Below the pieces are notes generated by a model. That model had not been told where the DNA came from, made no database searches, and saw only the letters and a list, made by a program, of their open reading frames with translations. From positions 271,889 to 335,888 of the forward strand of contig JAFVXI010000013.1 in assembly GCA_017501245.1 (NCBI GenBank): a DNA stretch of 64,000 bases, in the 5' to 3' direction. Made by a program: the position numbers and the translations under genes. Source of the DNA: Clostridia bacterium. GTDB lineage: Bacteria; Bacillota; Clostridia; Oscillospirales; CAG-272. Below are positions 8,757 to 17,046 of this stretch, in pieces; positions within the stretch are counted from its first letter, which is position 1, and every line of letters starts with the position of its first letter.

Positions 8757-9689
8757 ATGAATGCGCTCTTAGAGGCTCATGGCGAGCATATCTCGCTCTT
8801 CTCGGAGCATCTTGGCGAGCTCGGTCACTTCCTTGACGAGGTCGTCGTCCACGGACTTATCGAGGTCCTCATACTTATCCCCTTCCTCTACCTGACCTAC
8901 CTTGCGATGGAGTTCATCGAGCATAAGGCGTCGGATAAGACCAAGGCGGCTATGTCAAAGGCGGGCAGGCTCGGGCCTCTCGTTGCGGCTCCGCTCGGCG
9001 CTCTGCCTCAGTGCGGCTTCTCGACCGTCGCCTCAAATCTTTACACGGGTAGGGTCATAACGCTTGGCACGCTCGTCGCTGTATTTCTCTCGACCTCCGA
9101 TGAGATGATTCCCATTCTTATTGCGGGAAATGTTAATATCGCCACGGTTTTGCTAATAATTCTTTACAAAATAGTCGTCGCAATAGCCGCAGGCTTCGCT
9201 ATTGACCTCGTTCTTAGGCTTCTCGGAAAGAAAAAAAGCGAGATAAATATCGACGAGATCTGCGATGAGGACGGCTGTCACTGCGAGGACGGAATATTTC
9301 TCTCTGCTCTTCATCACACGGTGTCGGTCGGTCTCTGGTGCCTCGCCGTAGTGCTGTCGCTCAACGCTCTCGTTTATTTCGTCGGCACTGAGGTGCTTGC
9401 CGCTGCGGTCATCGACGTTCCCGTTCTCAGCCATCTTATCTGTGCCTTGATCGGCCTTATTCCAAACTGTGCGGCGTCAGTCGCTCTCTCCTCACTTGCC
9501 CTCGAGGGCATTATCACCTCGGGCGAGATGATCGCAGGGCTTTTCTCTGCAGCCGGTGTCGGTATGTTCGTGCTTTTCAGAATGAACAAGCATCTCAAGG
9601 AGAACCTTCTCGTCGTCGGCCTCGTCGTAGCCATCGGCACGCTATTCGGTGCGCTCGCCGATCTTATCCCCTGGCTTTCTCTCGTCTGA
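8757..9689 (+). CDS. putative 10-TM heavy-metal (manganese) exporter, ArsP_2 family
   Basis: A 310-residue polytopic membrane protein. The opening histidine-rich segment (AHGEHISLFSEHLGELGHFLDE) and the duplicated signatures APLGALPQCGFSTVASNLYTG in the first half and LIGLIPNCAASVALSSLALEG in the second are those of the putative manganese transporter or ArsP_2 (DUF2899) family of Clostridia. A short acidic cytosolic loop with DEDGCHCEDG (about residues 175-190) may bind metal. The family is thought to export divalent metals; the exact ion is inference. It has an AAGGAGGT ribosome binding site, its own promoter and its own terminator. Confidence 0.85.
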   Translation: MNALLEAHGEHISLFSEHLGELGHFLDEVVVHGLIEVLILIPFLYLTYLAMEFIEHKASDKTKAAMSKAGRLGPLVAAPLGALPQCGFSTVASNLYTGRVITLGTLVAVFLSTSDEMIPILIAGNVNIATVLLIILYKIVVAIAAGFAIDLVLRLLGKKKSEINIDEICDEDGCHCEDGIFLSALHHTVSVGLWCLAVVLSLNALVYFVGTEVLAAAVIDVPVLSHLICALIGLIPNCAASVALSSLALEGIITSGEMIAGLFSAAGVGMFVLFRMNKHLKENLLVVGLVVAIGTLFGALADLIPWLSLV

Positions 9690-9711
9690 CGGGCTTAATA
9701 CTTTGTTTTTT

Positions 9712-9742
9712 ATGCAGGAGCGCCTTTGCTCCTGCATTTTTC
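9712..9742 (+). terminator. rho-independent terminator of the metal exporter gene
   Basis: ATGCAGGAG/CTCCTGCAT stem with an 8-base loop, then TTTTTC. Confidence 0.87.
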
Positions 9743-9875
9743 TTTCCGTGCGGGCTTCGGGCGTTGTTTTCAGGGAGAGGCTTGCGTCATTTTGTAGAAC
9801 TATGATCCTGTATGCGAAAAAACTGATTTTTTAATAATAATTATCTTGAAAACAGTATATTTTTTCAATAAATTG

Positions 9876-9884
9876 TGCTACAAT
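9876..9884 (+). promoter_or_regulatory. extended -10 promoter element
   Basis: TGCTACAAT, an extended -10 (TGN plus TACAAT), about 45 bases ahead of the serine hydrolase start. No good -35 is seen at 17 bases. The remaining 9743-9929 gap is AT-rich and holds no gene. Confidence 0.5.
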
Positions 9885-9929
9885 ATTTAAAAAAGGATCT
9901 TGGCGCTATGCGTCGGAAAGGAGAGATGT

Positions 9930-11990
9930 ATGGAAAAGTGGGTCAAGAGAGTCGTTTCGCTCGGAACGGGTCTGTTTTTAACCGGAAAGGTCAATCCCTC
10001 GGTCATCCCCTATTACCCTCAGAAAACTCGCATATCGGGCGAGGAGAAGCCCTATTTCCCGCGTGTGCACCCCGAAAGGGTGGGCGTTGCATCGGGCAGG
10101 CTTTTGTCTATGATAAGGGCGCTCGAGCGTGAGAAGCGTGCAAACGTACATAGCCTTATGGTTATCAAGGACGGCGCAGTTATCTGCGAATGCTCGCATC
10201 CCGGATACAGCGTAAACACCTGGCATCTCTCTCACTCTATGTCAAAGACCCTGACGGGCATGGCTATCGGCGTTCTCGTTGACGAGGGTCTGCTCTCCGT
10301 CGATGAGCGCCTCGTGGATCTTTTCCCGGATATGCACTACAAGGATCCGAGGTTCGCTGAGATAACCGTTTATCATCTTCTTACGATGAGTGCCGGCATC
10401 CGATTCTCCGAGGCGGGCTCGATCTCCGAGTCGAGGTGGAGCGAGGCGTTCTTTGAGTCGCCCGTCACCTATGCGCCCGGCACGGATTATAACTACAACA
10501 GCATGAACACCTATATCCTTGCACGCATCGCCGTTGACCGCTCGGGAAGATCTCTCACAGAGCTGGTTAAGGAAAAGATCTTGGATCCCCTCCACATAAC
10601 CAATTTCTTCTGGGAGCGCGGCCCTGAGGGCGTAGAGAAGGGCGGCTGGGGTGTTTATATGTCGGCTGAAAGCTGGGCTAAGCTCGGCTATATGATGCTC
10701 TCGGGCGGAGTTTTCGAGGGCAGACGCATCCTCTCCTCCGAGTGGGTGGAGGAGGCAACGAGGGCGCACACCGTAGCACCCCCCATCGTCGGCAATTTTA
10801 ACTACGGCTATCAGCTCTGGCGCTCGAGAGACACCGACAACTACCTATTCAACGGTATGCTCGGCCAGAACGTCTGGATCTGCCCGAAAAACAATCTTCT
10901 CGTTTCGCTCAATTCGGGAAACAACGAGCTGTTTCAGGATAGCCCCGCTATGGCAGTGATTGAGAAATATCTCGCTCAGGATCTTACCGACGACCTGAGG
11001 GAGTCCTGCCACGCAGGCAGCTACTCCGACCTTAAGGAGGCTGAGGAGCATTTCTTCGAGTCGAGGCACTGGGTGCGCCCCTACGAGCCGAGAGAGGGCC
11101 TCAGATACAGGCTCGGCTTCGGTAACAAGACGCCATATCCCGAGGAGTGGGACGAGCTTATCGGCAGATATCAGTTCATCAGAAACAACTACGGTATGTT
11201 CCCGCTCATCGTGCGTGTAATGCAGAATAACCTTAAAAGCACCATCGACGGCATTGAGTTTGAGCGAGAGGGCGACAGGATATTCTTCATCTACTCGGAG
11301 GGCGGCGAGGACTACCGCCTTGAGGTCGGCTTCTACGACTTCAAGGAGAGCGTGATAGATTATCACGGTGAGAAATACATCGTCAGGGTCATAGGCGAGG
11401 CTATGGAGAACGAGGATAGAGAAATGATCTACAAGCTCGAGCTTCTGTTCCCCGAGCTGCCTAACACGAGGATGATAAAGTTCTCCTTCACCGAGGAGGG
11501 CTCGCTGCTTATGCGTATGTCCGAGATGCCTAACCACAAGATAGCCGATGTCTATCTTGCCGACGCAACGGTCAATAACCCGGCTCTTTCGTTAGTGCTT
11601 GGCATATTCGAGAAGAGAATAGGCGAGAACATCGTCGCAAAGAAGCTGAGGGAGGCGTTCACCCCCTCTCTTATCGGCGCAAAGGTCAACACCGAGAGCT
11701 ACGTAGAGATCATGGACCGCGAGCGTGAAAAGGTGAAGAGCAATATGAAAAACGCCAGGTTCATCGACGCCGTCGTCAAAAAGTTCTTCCACGACGAGGA
11801 CGCAGAGGAGCGTGGACCTGTAACCCCCGAGGTAGAGAAGAGCGGCTTCCGTGCCTTCCTTGGCGAGGTCGTCGAGCGCTTCAAGGCTCGCTTCCCGTCG
11901 AAGAAAAAGCCCGCAGAGCTCCCCGAGCCCGAAAAGCAAATGCTCGAGAGCGGCGTGGGGTCGGACGCAGACGTTGGCGGCAAGGAGTGA
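9930..11990 (+). CDS. serine hydrolase of the beta-lactamase/class C fold with long C-terminal domain
   Basis: A 686-residue protein. Residues 45-370 form a class C beta-lactamase/D-alanyl-D-alanine carboxypeptidase-like domain: SMSK with nucleophile S103 and K106, the tyrosine motif YNS (189-191) followed by NTYILAR, and WGVYMSAESWAKLGYMMLSGG. Residues about 370-686 are not recognised: a beta-rich segment with repeated charged turns (EFEREGDRIFFIYSEGG), then an amphipathic helical region and a lysine/proline-rich tail. There is no signal peptide, so the enzyme appears cytosolic, unusual for cell-wall peptidases and more like an esterase. The start at 9930 has GGAAAGGAG ahead of it; an earlier TTG in frame is less likely. 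Substrate unknown. Confidence 0.85.
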   Translation: MEKWVKRVVSLGTGLFLTGKVNPSVIPYYPQKTRISGEEKPYFPRVHPERVGVASGRLLSMIRALEREKRANVHSLMVIKDGAVICECSHPGYSVNTWHLSHSMSKTLTGMAIGVLVDEGLLSVDERLVDLFPDMHYKDPRFAEITVYHLLTMSAGIRFSEAGSISESRWSEAFFESPVTYAPGTDYNYNSMNTYILARIAVDRSGRSLTELVKEKILDPLHITNFFWERGPEGVEKGGWGVYMSAESWAKLGYMMLSGGVFEGRRILSSEWVEEATRAHTVAPPIVGNFNYGYQLWRSRDTDNYLFNGMLGQNVWICPKNNLLVSLNSGNNELFQDSPAMAVIEKYLAQDLTDDLRESCHAGSYSDLKEAEEHFFESRHWVRPYEPREGLRYRLGFGNKTPYPEEWDELIGRYQFIRNNYGMFPLIVRVMQNNLKSTIDGIEFEREGDRIFFIYSEGGEDYRLEVGFYDFKESVIDYHGEKYIVRVIGEAMENEDREMIYKLELLFPELPNTRMIKFSFTEEGSLLMRMSEMPNHKIADVYLADATVNNPALSLVLGIFEKRIGENIVAKKLREAFTPSLIGAKVNTESYVEIMDREREKVKSNMKNARFIDAVVKKFFHDEDAEERGPVTPEVEKSGFRAFLGEVVERFKARFPSKKKPAELPEPEKQMLESGVGSDADVGGKE

Positions 11991-12027
11991 TCCTTCTTGT
12001 GCGCACCGATTTGATAACACGAAAAGA

Positions 12028-12062
12028 AAAAAGCGAGAAGGCGGTAAACCTTCTCGCTTTTA
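12028..12062. terminator. bidirectional terminator between convergent genes
   Basis: AAAGCGAGAAGG/CCTTCTCGCTTT stem with a 7-base loop, followed by T on the plus strand and by TTTTTTCTTTT on the minus strand. Confidence 0.85.
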
Positions 12063-12128
12063 GCATAAAAATGCAAATGAATATTGTCATTTGATAGCCG
12101 AAATAGCTGAAAAATTGCCTTATCTCTA

Positions 12129-12782
12129 TCAGAATTCGGGAGTGTAGGTTTTAGGGTCGTCGACGGCGACGAGCCTCTTGATCTTAAGGTTCTTGTGCTT
12201 GACCCTCGTGCAGAACGCCTCAAGACCTACGAAGCCGTAGTTCTCCGTGTCGAGCGGATCGGGATCCTTGATCTCGAGCGCAACGATATCGTTGATAGCC
12301 ATAAACACCTTAACGACGCCGGGGGCGAGCGTGAGGCTTCCTACGGTGACGTGGTAGACCTCTCCGGGGTTGAAGTTAAAGAGCTGAGTGAGAACCACCA
12401 TATTGTAGCTCGGGCTCTTCTCAAATCCTATTCTGCCCTCCCAGAAGCCGTTGATGCCCATAACGTAGCCGTTGGCGCGCGTGTTTTTCTCATCGTTCCA
12501 GCTGCCGTGCCAGGTGACGTTTATATCCCTTGTGGCGGGCGCTACCGTCGCCGCATCGAACTCAACGAGGATATCTCCCGTAAACCACTCCTTGGTGACG
12601 CACATCGCCGCAGAGCATTTTCTGTTCTCTCCTACGAGCCAGCCCTCCTCGTCTACCCACCACTTTCCGTCCTTGACGTCGAATTTTTCCTCAAGGATCT
12701 CGTTTGTAAAGTCGCCGACCTCGAAGAGCGTTTCCATGTTTTCGGGGTAGAGCTTTTTCTTCATCAGCTGGATAAGTCTCAT
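12129..12782 (-). CDS. concanavalin/LamG-like domain protein, possible carbohydrate-active
   Basis: A 217-residue cytosolic-looking protein without signal peptide. Strand-rich pattern from about residue 20 on (WWVDEEGWLVGENRK, GDILVEFDAATVAP, INVTWHGSWN, GYVMGINGFWEGRIGFEK, VYHVTVGSLTL, VKVFMAINDIVALEIKDPDP) matches the single jelly roll of the 3-keto-disaccharide hydrolase/LamG-like and YesU (DUF1961)-type families. No catalytic pair could be assigned. The frame is open a further 219 bases upstream through the repeat region, but AAAGGAGG lies just ahead of the ATG at 12782. Its 5' region carries two copies of a palindromic repeat. The role in glycan handling is inference. Confidence 0.65.
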   Translation of the reverse strand: MRLIQLMKKKLYPENMETLFEVGDFTNEILEEKFDVKDGKWWVDEEGWLVGENRKCSAAMCVTKEWFTGDILVEFDAATVAPATRDINVTWHGSWNDEKNTRANGYVMGINGFWEGRIGFEKSPSYNMVVLTQLFNFNPGEVYHVTVGSLTLAPGVVKVFMAINDIVALEIKDPDPLDTENYGFVGLEAFCTRVKHKNLKIKRLVAVDDPKTYTPEF

Positions 12783-12796
12783 TTCAAATCCTCCTT

Positions 12797-12828
12797 TAGT
12801 AATGCACGTATCGCACGTGCGCACACGT
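12797..12828. repeat. GCACGTGCGC palindromic element, copy 1
   Basis: TAGTAATGCACGTATCGCAC followed by GTGCGCACACGT. It sits directly ahead of the ribosome binding site of the lectin-like gene. Near-identical to the copy at 12868-12897 and related to 51332-51350. Confidence 0.7.
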
Positions 12829-12867
12829 GCAGTCCTCCCTGCTCGCATCCGAGTAGGTTTTTTATAA

Positions 12868-12897
12868 TAGTAATGCGCATCGCACGTGCGCACACGT
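12868..12897. repeat. GCACGTGCGC palindromic element, copy 2
   Basis: TAGTAATGCGCATCGCACGT followed by GCGCACACGT; differs from copy 1 by a two-base deletion and one substitution. It lies 71 bases from copy 1, same orientation, next to an AT-rich TTTTATAA that could be the -10 region of the gene on the minus strand. Confidence 0.7.
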
Positions 12898-13043
12898 TTC
12901 TCTTTTCGCAGGCGTCCGCACGCACGATAAAATAACCGCCTGATCCGTACCGTGGGTGCGCCCTTCTGCACTTTTATATCCGTCAAAGGGGCTTGCCCCA
13001 CCTATTATTGGCATGCGGTTCGGCGCCCGTATTTCTTTTTGGC

Positions 13044-13079
13044 AAAAGTGAAGCACCCTGTGCGGGTGCTTCACTTTAT
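13044..13079. terminator. bidirectional terminator
   Basis: AAAGTGAAGCACCC/GGGTGCTTCACTTT stem with a 5-base loop TGTGC. On the minus strand it follows the YdbC-like gene directly and is trailed by TTTT. Confidence 0.85.
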
Positions 13080-13080
13080 A

Positions 13081-13305
13081 TTAGTCGAGGTTGAGCTTAT
13101 TGAGCATATCGCGAAGTGCCTTAGCCTCTTCGACGGAGATGGTAACGCCCTTACCCATCTTCTCATGGTCAGGAGACCATGTGCGGATGTCGTATACAGG
13201 CTCTCTGTCGTTCCAGCTGATAAGGTTAAGCTCCTTGTTCCAGCCGTTGTTGCCTTCGCTGACGATACCGATCTTGTCAACTACTTCGTACTTGATTTCA
13301 GGCAT
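13081..13305 (-). CDS. YdbC-type PC4 (p15) domain ssDNA-binding protein
   Basis: A 74-residue protein beginning EIKYEVVDKIGIVSE and containing GWNKELNLISWNDREPVYDIRTWSPDHEKMGKGVTIS. This is the bacterial YdbC family, a PC4-like fold (PF02229) that binds single-stranded DNA as a dimer and is nearly universal in Firmicutes. The length is typical (70-77). It has a GAAGGAGG ribosome binding site, its own promoter and its own terminator, so it is monocistronic. Its cellular job (transcription coactivator-like or ssDNA handling) is not settled for the family. Confidence 0.88.
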   Translation of the reverse strand: MPEIKYEVVDKIGIVSEGNNGWNKELNLISWNDREPVYDIRTWSPDHEKMGKGVTISVEEAKALRDMLNKLNLD

Positions 13306-13376
13306 GCCCGTTTCCTCCTTCTCTCAAAAGATAGTTTTTTGCACCGAAAATCGGTCAAAAAGTTATAATTTACCTC

Positions 13377-13405
13377 ATTTTAACACATATTTTTAATATT
13401 GTCAA
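13377..13405 (-). promoter_or_regulatory. sigma-A type promoter of the YdbC-like gene
   Basis: On the minus strand TTGACA, 17-base AT-rich spacer, TAAAAT. The region 13406-13600 upstream is an AT-rich stretch, then a GC-rich stretch without a gene. Confidence 0.8.
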
Positions 13406-13619
13406 TAAATATATTAAAATAATATAGAAATAAGTTAAAATAAATCTAAAAATATTTTGAGATAGGCTCCGCACGGGCATAGACGCACGCCAAGATGCGC
13501 GCGCCGTCCTTTATGAGCGTTTTTCATTTTTTCCACCGCCTCTTGTCTTGCGGACGCTTGGTGATATATAATGCTTTCGTGGGGGCGACTTGCATCGGTC
13601 GTATGCCTTATGTTACCAC

Positions 13620-13648
13620 TTGATTTTAGGCAGGTTGTGTGATAGAAT
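13620..13648 (+). promoter_or_regulatory. sigma-A type promoter of the glp-type operon
   Basis: TTGATT, 17-base spacer, TAGAAT. The short leader then forms a TCCGCAC/GTGCGGA hairpin (about 13665-13680) ending a few bases before the GAGG ribosome binding site, which could tune translation. Confidence 0.75.
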
Positions 13649-13693
13649 GAAAATGCGAAAAATCCGCACCCGTGCGGACTTCTGAGGTAGATT

Positions 13694-15124
13694 ATGCTAG
13701 ATTATATCGTAATAGGTGCCGGTGTCGTCGGCGGACTCGTTGCAAGAGAACTGACCAGATATACGGACAAGGTCTGTATAGTTGAAAAAGAGGCGGACGT
13801 TGCTATGGGCGCCACGAGCGCAAACAGCGCAATAGTTCACGCAGGCTTCGACGCTAAGGAGGGCTCGCTCAAGGCGAGGCTGAACGTCCGTGGCTCCGAG
13901 ATGATGGAGGAGCTTGCGACGGAGCTTGGCGTTAAGTATAAGAGAAACGGCTCGCTCGTCGTCGGCTTCTCGGATGAGGATAAGAAAACGCTGGAGGATC
14001 TCCTCGAGCGTGGAAATAAAAACGGCGTCAAGGGGCTCAAGCTTCTTGACGGGGGTGAGGTGAGGGCTCTTGAGCCTAATATCGGCGAGGGCGTCAGCTG
14101 TGCGCTCTATGCGCCGACGGGAGCTATCGTCTGCCCCTACGAGCTGTGTATTGCGGCGGTCGGCTCCGCTATGGACAACGGCGCTCGTCTTGAACACGGC
14201 TTTGAGGTCAAAAAAATCGAGAAAATTGACACGGGTTACCGTGTATTTGCAAAGGACGGCAGGATGCTCGAGGCAGCGTATGTCATAAACTGCGCAGGCG
14301 CTTACAGCGACGAGGTTGCAGAAATGGCGGGCAAGGGCGGCTTCTCGGTTCATCCGAGGAGGGGCGAATATATGCTACTTGACCGTGAGTGCGGCTCCCT
14401 CGTGCGCTCCACCGTTTTCCGCTGTCCCTCCAAGATGGGCAAGGGCGTTCTGGTCACCCCGACGGTGGACGGAAATCTTCTCCTTGGCCCCACCGCCGAG
14501 GATATTTCGGATAAGGATGACACCTCCACGACTGTCGAGGGCCTTGCCAGGGTCAGGGCGCTTGCCTCCGAGCAGGTGTCGGGCATCGGCTTCGGAAAGG
14601 TCATAACCTCCTTTACGGGGCTGCGCTCCGTCGGCTCTACGGGCGATTTTATCATCAGCTGCGAGGACGGCTTCGTTTCCTGCGCCGGCATCGAGAGCCC
14701 CGGACTTTCCGCCTCTCCGGCGATAGCGAAATACGTCGTCGAGCTGCTCGTGGCAAGCGGCGCACGGCTTGACGAGAGGGAGGACTTTATCCCTACGAGG
14801 CGTGCTATGCATTTCTTCTCCGAGCTTAGCGTCGAGGAAAAGAACGCTCTTATAAAAGAACAGCCCGAATACGCTCATATGATCTGTCGCTGTGAGGGAA
14901 TCAGCGAGGGTGAGATCCTTAACGCTATCAGGACCGAGCCGAGACCGAGAACTCTCGACGGCGTCAAGAGGCGCACCCGTGCCTCTATGGGAAGGTGTCA
15001 GGGCGGCTTCTGCACCCCATACATCGTCGAGTTGCTCGCCGCAGAGCTTGGCGTCGATTACACAGAGGTCACTAAGTCGGGCGGCGGCTCGTATATCAAC
15101 GTCGGCCGCACCAAGGAGGCTTGA
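13694..15124 (+). CDS. FAD-dependent dehydrogenase, glycerol-3-phosphate dehydrogenase-like (GlpA type)
   Basis: A 476-residue flavoprotein. The Rossmann GAGVVGG (8-14) and the DAO-family core (ATSANSAIVHAGFDAKEGSLKARLNVRG; GLRSVGSTGDFIIS; GIESPGLSASPAIAKYV) are followed by a C-terminal BFD-like [2Fe-2S] domain with CRC and CQGGFC cysteines. The family oxidises sn-glycerol-3-phosphate (or a related 2-hydroxyacid such as L-2-hydroxyglutarate). In Clostridia this gene is regularly followed by a second flavoprotein and a DUF1667 protein, as here, and the three probably form one anaerobic dehydrogenase complex. No glpK or glpF is adjacent. Confidence 0.9.
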   Translation: MLDYIVIGAGVVGGLVARELTRYTDKVCIVEKEADVAMGATSANSAIVHAGFDAKEGSLKARLNVRGSEMMEELATELGVKYKRNGSLVVGFSDEDKKTLEDLLERGNKNGVKGLKLLDGGEVRALEPNIGEGVSCALYAPTGAIVCPYELCIAAVGSAMDNGARLEHGFEVKKIEKIDTGYRVFAKDGRMLEAAYVINCAGAYSDEVAEMAGKGGFSVHPRRGEYMLLDRECGSLVRSTVFRCPSKMGKGVLVTPTVDGNLLLGPTAEDISDKDDTSTTVEGLARVRALASEQVSGIGFGKVITSFTGLRSVGSTGDFIISCEDGFVSCAGIESPGLSASPAIAKYVVELLVASGARLDEREDFIPTRRAMHFFSELSVEEKNALIKEQPEYAHMICRCEGISEGEILNAIRTEPRPRTLDGVKRRTRASMGRCQGGFCTPYIVELLAAELGVDYTEVTKSGGGSYINVGRTKEA

Positions 15125-15125
15125 G

Positions 15126-16391
15126 ATGGCATATTTATCTGATGAAAAAATAAGCTTCGGCATCGTTATCGTCGGCGGTGGCCCTGCGGGAATGGCTGCG
15201 GCTGTTGCGGCTTACGATGCAGGCGAGAGGGATATCCTCATCCTCGAGAGGGATAACGCCTTAGGCGGCATCCTCCGTCAGTGCATTCATAACGGCTTTG
15301 GGCTTCATCGCTTCGGCGAGGAGCTGACCGGCCCCGAATACGCATATAAATACGAGCGGATGGTAGAGGAGCGCGGGATCGCATATATGCTCGACACTAT
15401 GGTCATCGGCATAGATAAGGAGCGCAATCTAACGGCTGTAAACCGTGATAGGGGCATCTTCACCATCAAGTGCGGTGCGATAATCCTCGCTATGGGCTGC
15501 CGTGAGCGCCCGAGGGGAGCGCTTAACATCGCAGGCACCAGGCCTGCCGGCATTTACACCGCAGGCACGGCACAGAAATACGTAAATATGAAGGGCTATA
15601 TGCCGGGTCGCGAGGTGGTTATCCTCGGCTCGGGTGATATCGGTCTTATTATGGCGAGGAGAATGACCCTTGAGGGTGCCTCCGTAAAGGCGGTGTGCGA
15701 GCTTATGCCCTATTCGGGCGGCCTTGCGAGAAATATCGAGCAGTGCCTTAACGATTTTGATATTCCGCTTTATCTCTCCACCACCGTCGTTGAGATCCAC
15801 GGCAAGGAGAGGGTAGAGGCGGTAACGGTCGCTGAGGTTGACGAACGACGCAGACCAAAGCTCGAAACGGCAAGAACTATCCCCTGCGACACGCTTCTTC
15901 TCTCCTGTGGCCTCATACCCGAAAACGAGCTGACCAAGGATGCGGGCATTCCATTAGACGCGATAACCAACGGCGCCGTCGTAAACGGCGACAGAGAGAC
16001 CGACGTAGAGGGAATATTCGCCTGCGGAAACGTTCTTCACGTTCACGATCTCGTGGACTACGTGTCAGAGGAGGCGGTTATAGCAGGCACGTCCGCCGTT
16101 CGCTATATCCGTGGCGAGAGCGGAAGAGATGCCGATATAGCTCTTAAGACCGACGGCAGGGTCAGATACACCGTTCCGCAGAGGATAACCTCGCTGAAGG
16201 ATACCGTGGTTTATTTCCGTGTTGCAGACGTCTATAAGGATGCCTACCTCGTCGTTAAGAGAGGGGAGGAGGTACTCTATAAAAGAAAGAAGCAGAAGCT
16301 CGCCCCCGGCGAGATGGAGACCGTCAAGCTGACCGAGGAAATGCTCAAGGGAGACGGCGGCGAGCTCCGCCTCTCGATAGAGATGGCGTGA
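15126..16391 (+). CDS. FAD/NAD-dependent oxidoreductase, second subunit of the glp-type complex
   Basis: A 421-residue two-dinucleotide-binding flavoprotein: FAD loop VGGGPAGMAAAV near residues 14-25, conserved LGGILRQCIHNGFGLHRFGEELTGPEYA, second (NAD) loop ILGSGDIGLIMARRM, and the closing FAD motif GIFACGNVLHVHDLVDYVSEEA. A small beta domain of about 80 residues ends it. It starts one base after the upstream stop, with GGAGG in the end of that gene, so expression is coupled. Within the operon it likely passes electrons between the GlpA-like subunit and NAD or a quinone-like acceptor; that division of labour is inference. The same frame is open into the upstream gene, but ATG at 15126 fits the family start. 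Confidence 0.9.
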   Translation: MAYLSDEKISFGIVIVGGGPAGMAAAVAAYDAGERDILILERDNALGGILRQCIHNGFGLHRFGEELTGPEYAYKYERMVEERGIAYMLDTMVIGIDKERNLTAVNRDRGIFTIKCGAIILAMGCRERPRGALNIAGTRPAGIYTAGTAQKYVNMKGYMPGREVVILGSGDIGLIMARRMTLEGASVKAVCELMPYSGGLARNIEQCLNDFDIPLYLSTTVVEIHGKERVEAVTVAEVDERRRPKLETARTIPCDTLLLSCGLIPENELTKDAGIPLDAITNGAVVNGDRETDVEGIFACGNVLHVHDLVDYVSEEAVIAGTSAVRYIRGESGRDADIALKTDGRVRYTVPQRITSLKDTVVYFRVADVYKDAYLVVKRGEEVLYKRKKQKLAPGEMETVKLTEEMLKGDGGELRLSIEMA

Positions 16392-16402
16392 AGGAGGCAA
16401 GC

Positions 16403-16759
16403 ATGAAGGAAAGAATATTGACCTGTATCATATGCCCGAGGGGCTGCACCCTCAGGGTGACGCTTGACGAGGCAGGGGTGCCTACCTCCGTGGAGGGCAA
16501 CGCCTGCCCGAGGGGAAAGACCTATGCGGAGACCGAATGCACCGCACCTATGCGCACCGTAACGTCCACGGTGAGATGCACCGACGGCTCGGTCATCCCC
16601 GTAAAAACCGACAGAGCTATCCCAAAGCGCCTTGTCTTTGACTGCATGAAGGAGATAAACCTCCTGAGGGTCAGCCCGGAGTGTGCGGTGGGGGATATAC
16701 TTATCGAGCATATTCTCGGAACCGACGCAAGCCTCGTAGTAACGGGAAAGAAGCCCTGA
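16403..16759 (+). CDS. DUF1667 cysteine-rich protein of the glp-type operon
   Basis: A 118-residue protein opening with CIICPRGCTL and then GNACPRGKTYAETEC, the four-cysteine signature of DUF1667, followed by RTVTSTVRC and a C-terminal segment rich in hydrophobic residues. DUF1667 almost always travels with the two flavoproteins upstream and probably binds an Fe-S cluster or zinc as a small subunit. An in-frame GTG exists 15 bases earlier, but AAGGAGG is spaced for the ATG at 16403. It is the last gene of the operon. A short ACGGGGT/ACCCCGT hairpin at 16759-16775 follows without a T-run. Confidence 0.88.
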   Translation: MKERILTCIICPRGCTLRVTLDEAGVPTSVEGNACPRGKTYAETECTAPMRTVTSTVRCTDGSVIPVKTDRAIPKRLVFDCMKEINLLRVSPECAVGDILIEHILGTDASLVVTGKKP

Positions 16760-16942
16760 CGGGGTATAACCCCGTGTGCACGGCTATGCGGGTGAGCTGA
16801 TCGACGGCAGCCGGTATGCCGTATGGCGCTTGTCGGGGACGGGCGAGATCATTTCGGCTTGCTTTAGCTCCGCTTTGATGCGAAAAGCATAAAAATTAGC
16901 TTTAACCACCCACCCGTGTCGAGTTTTAAAAGGAAAGTAAAA

Positions 16943-17009
16943 CAAAAAAAGAGCAATGACGCCCCTTGCCGGACTTTGGCTTGGGATGATGCGTCCTTGC
17001 TCTTTTTTA
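16943..17009. terminator. bidirectional terminator
   Basis: AAAAAAAGAGCAA...GACGC pairs with GCGTC...TTGCTCTTTTTT around a 30-base loop. It can end the glp-type operon and the minus-strand esterase gene. Between 16776 and 16942 nothing further was recognised. Confidence 0.75.
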
Positions 17010-17046
17010 TTTGGCTTCGCCGTGCTGATCCGGGCGAAACAGCGCA

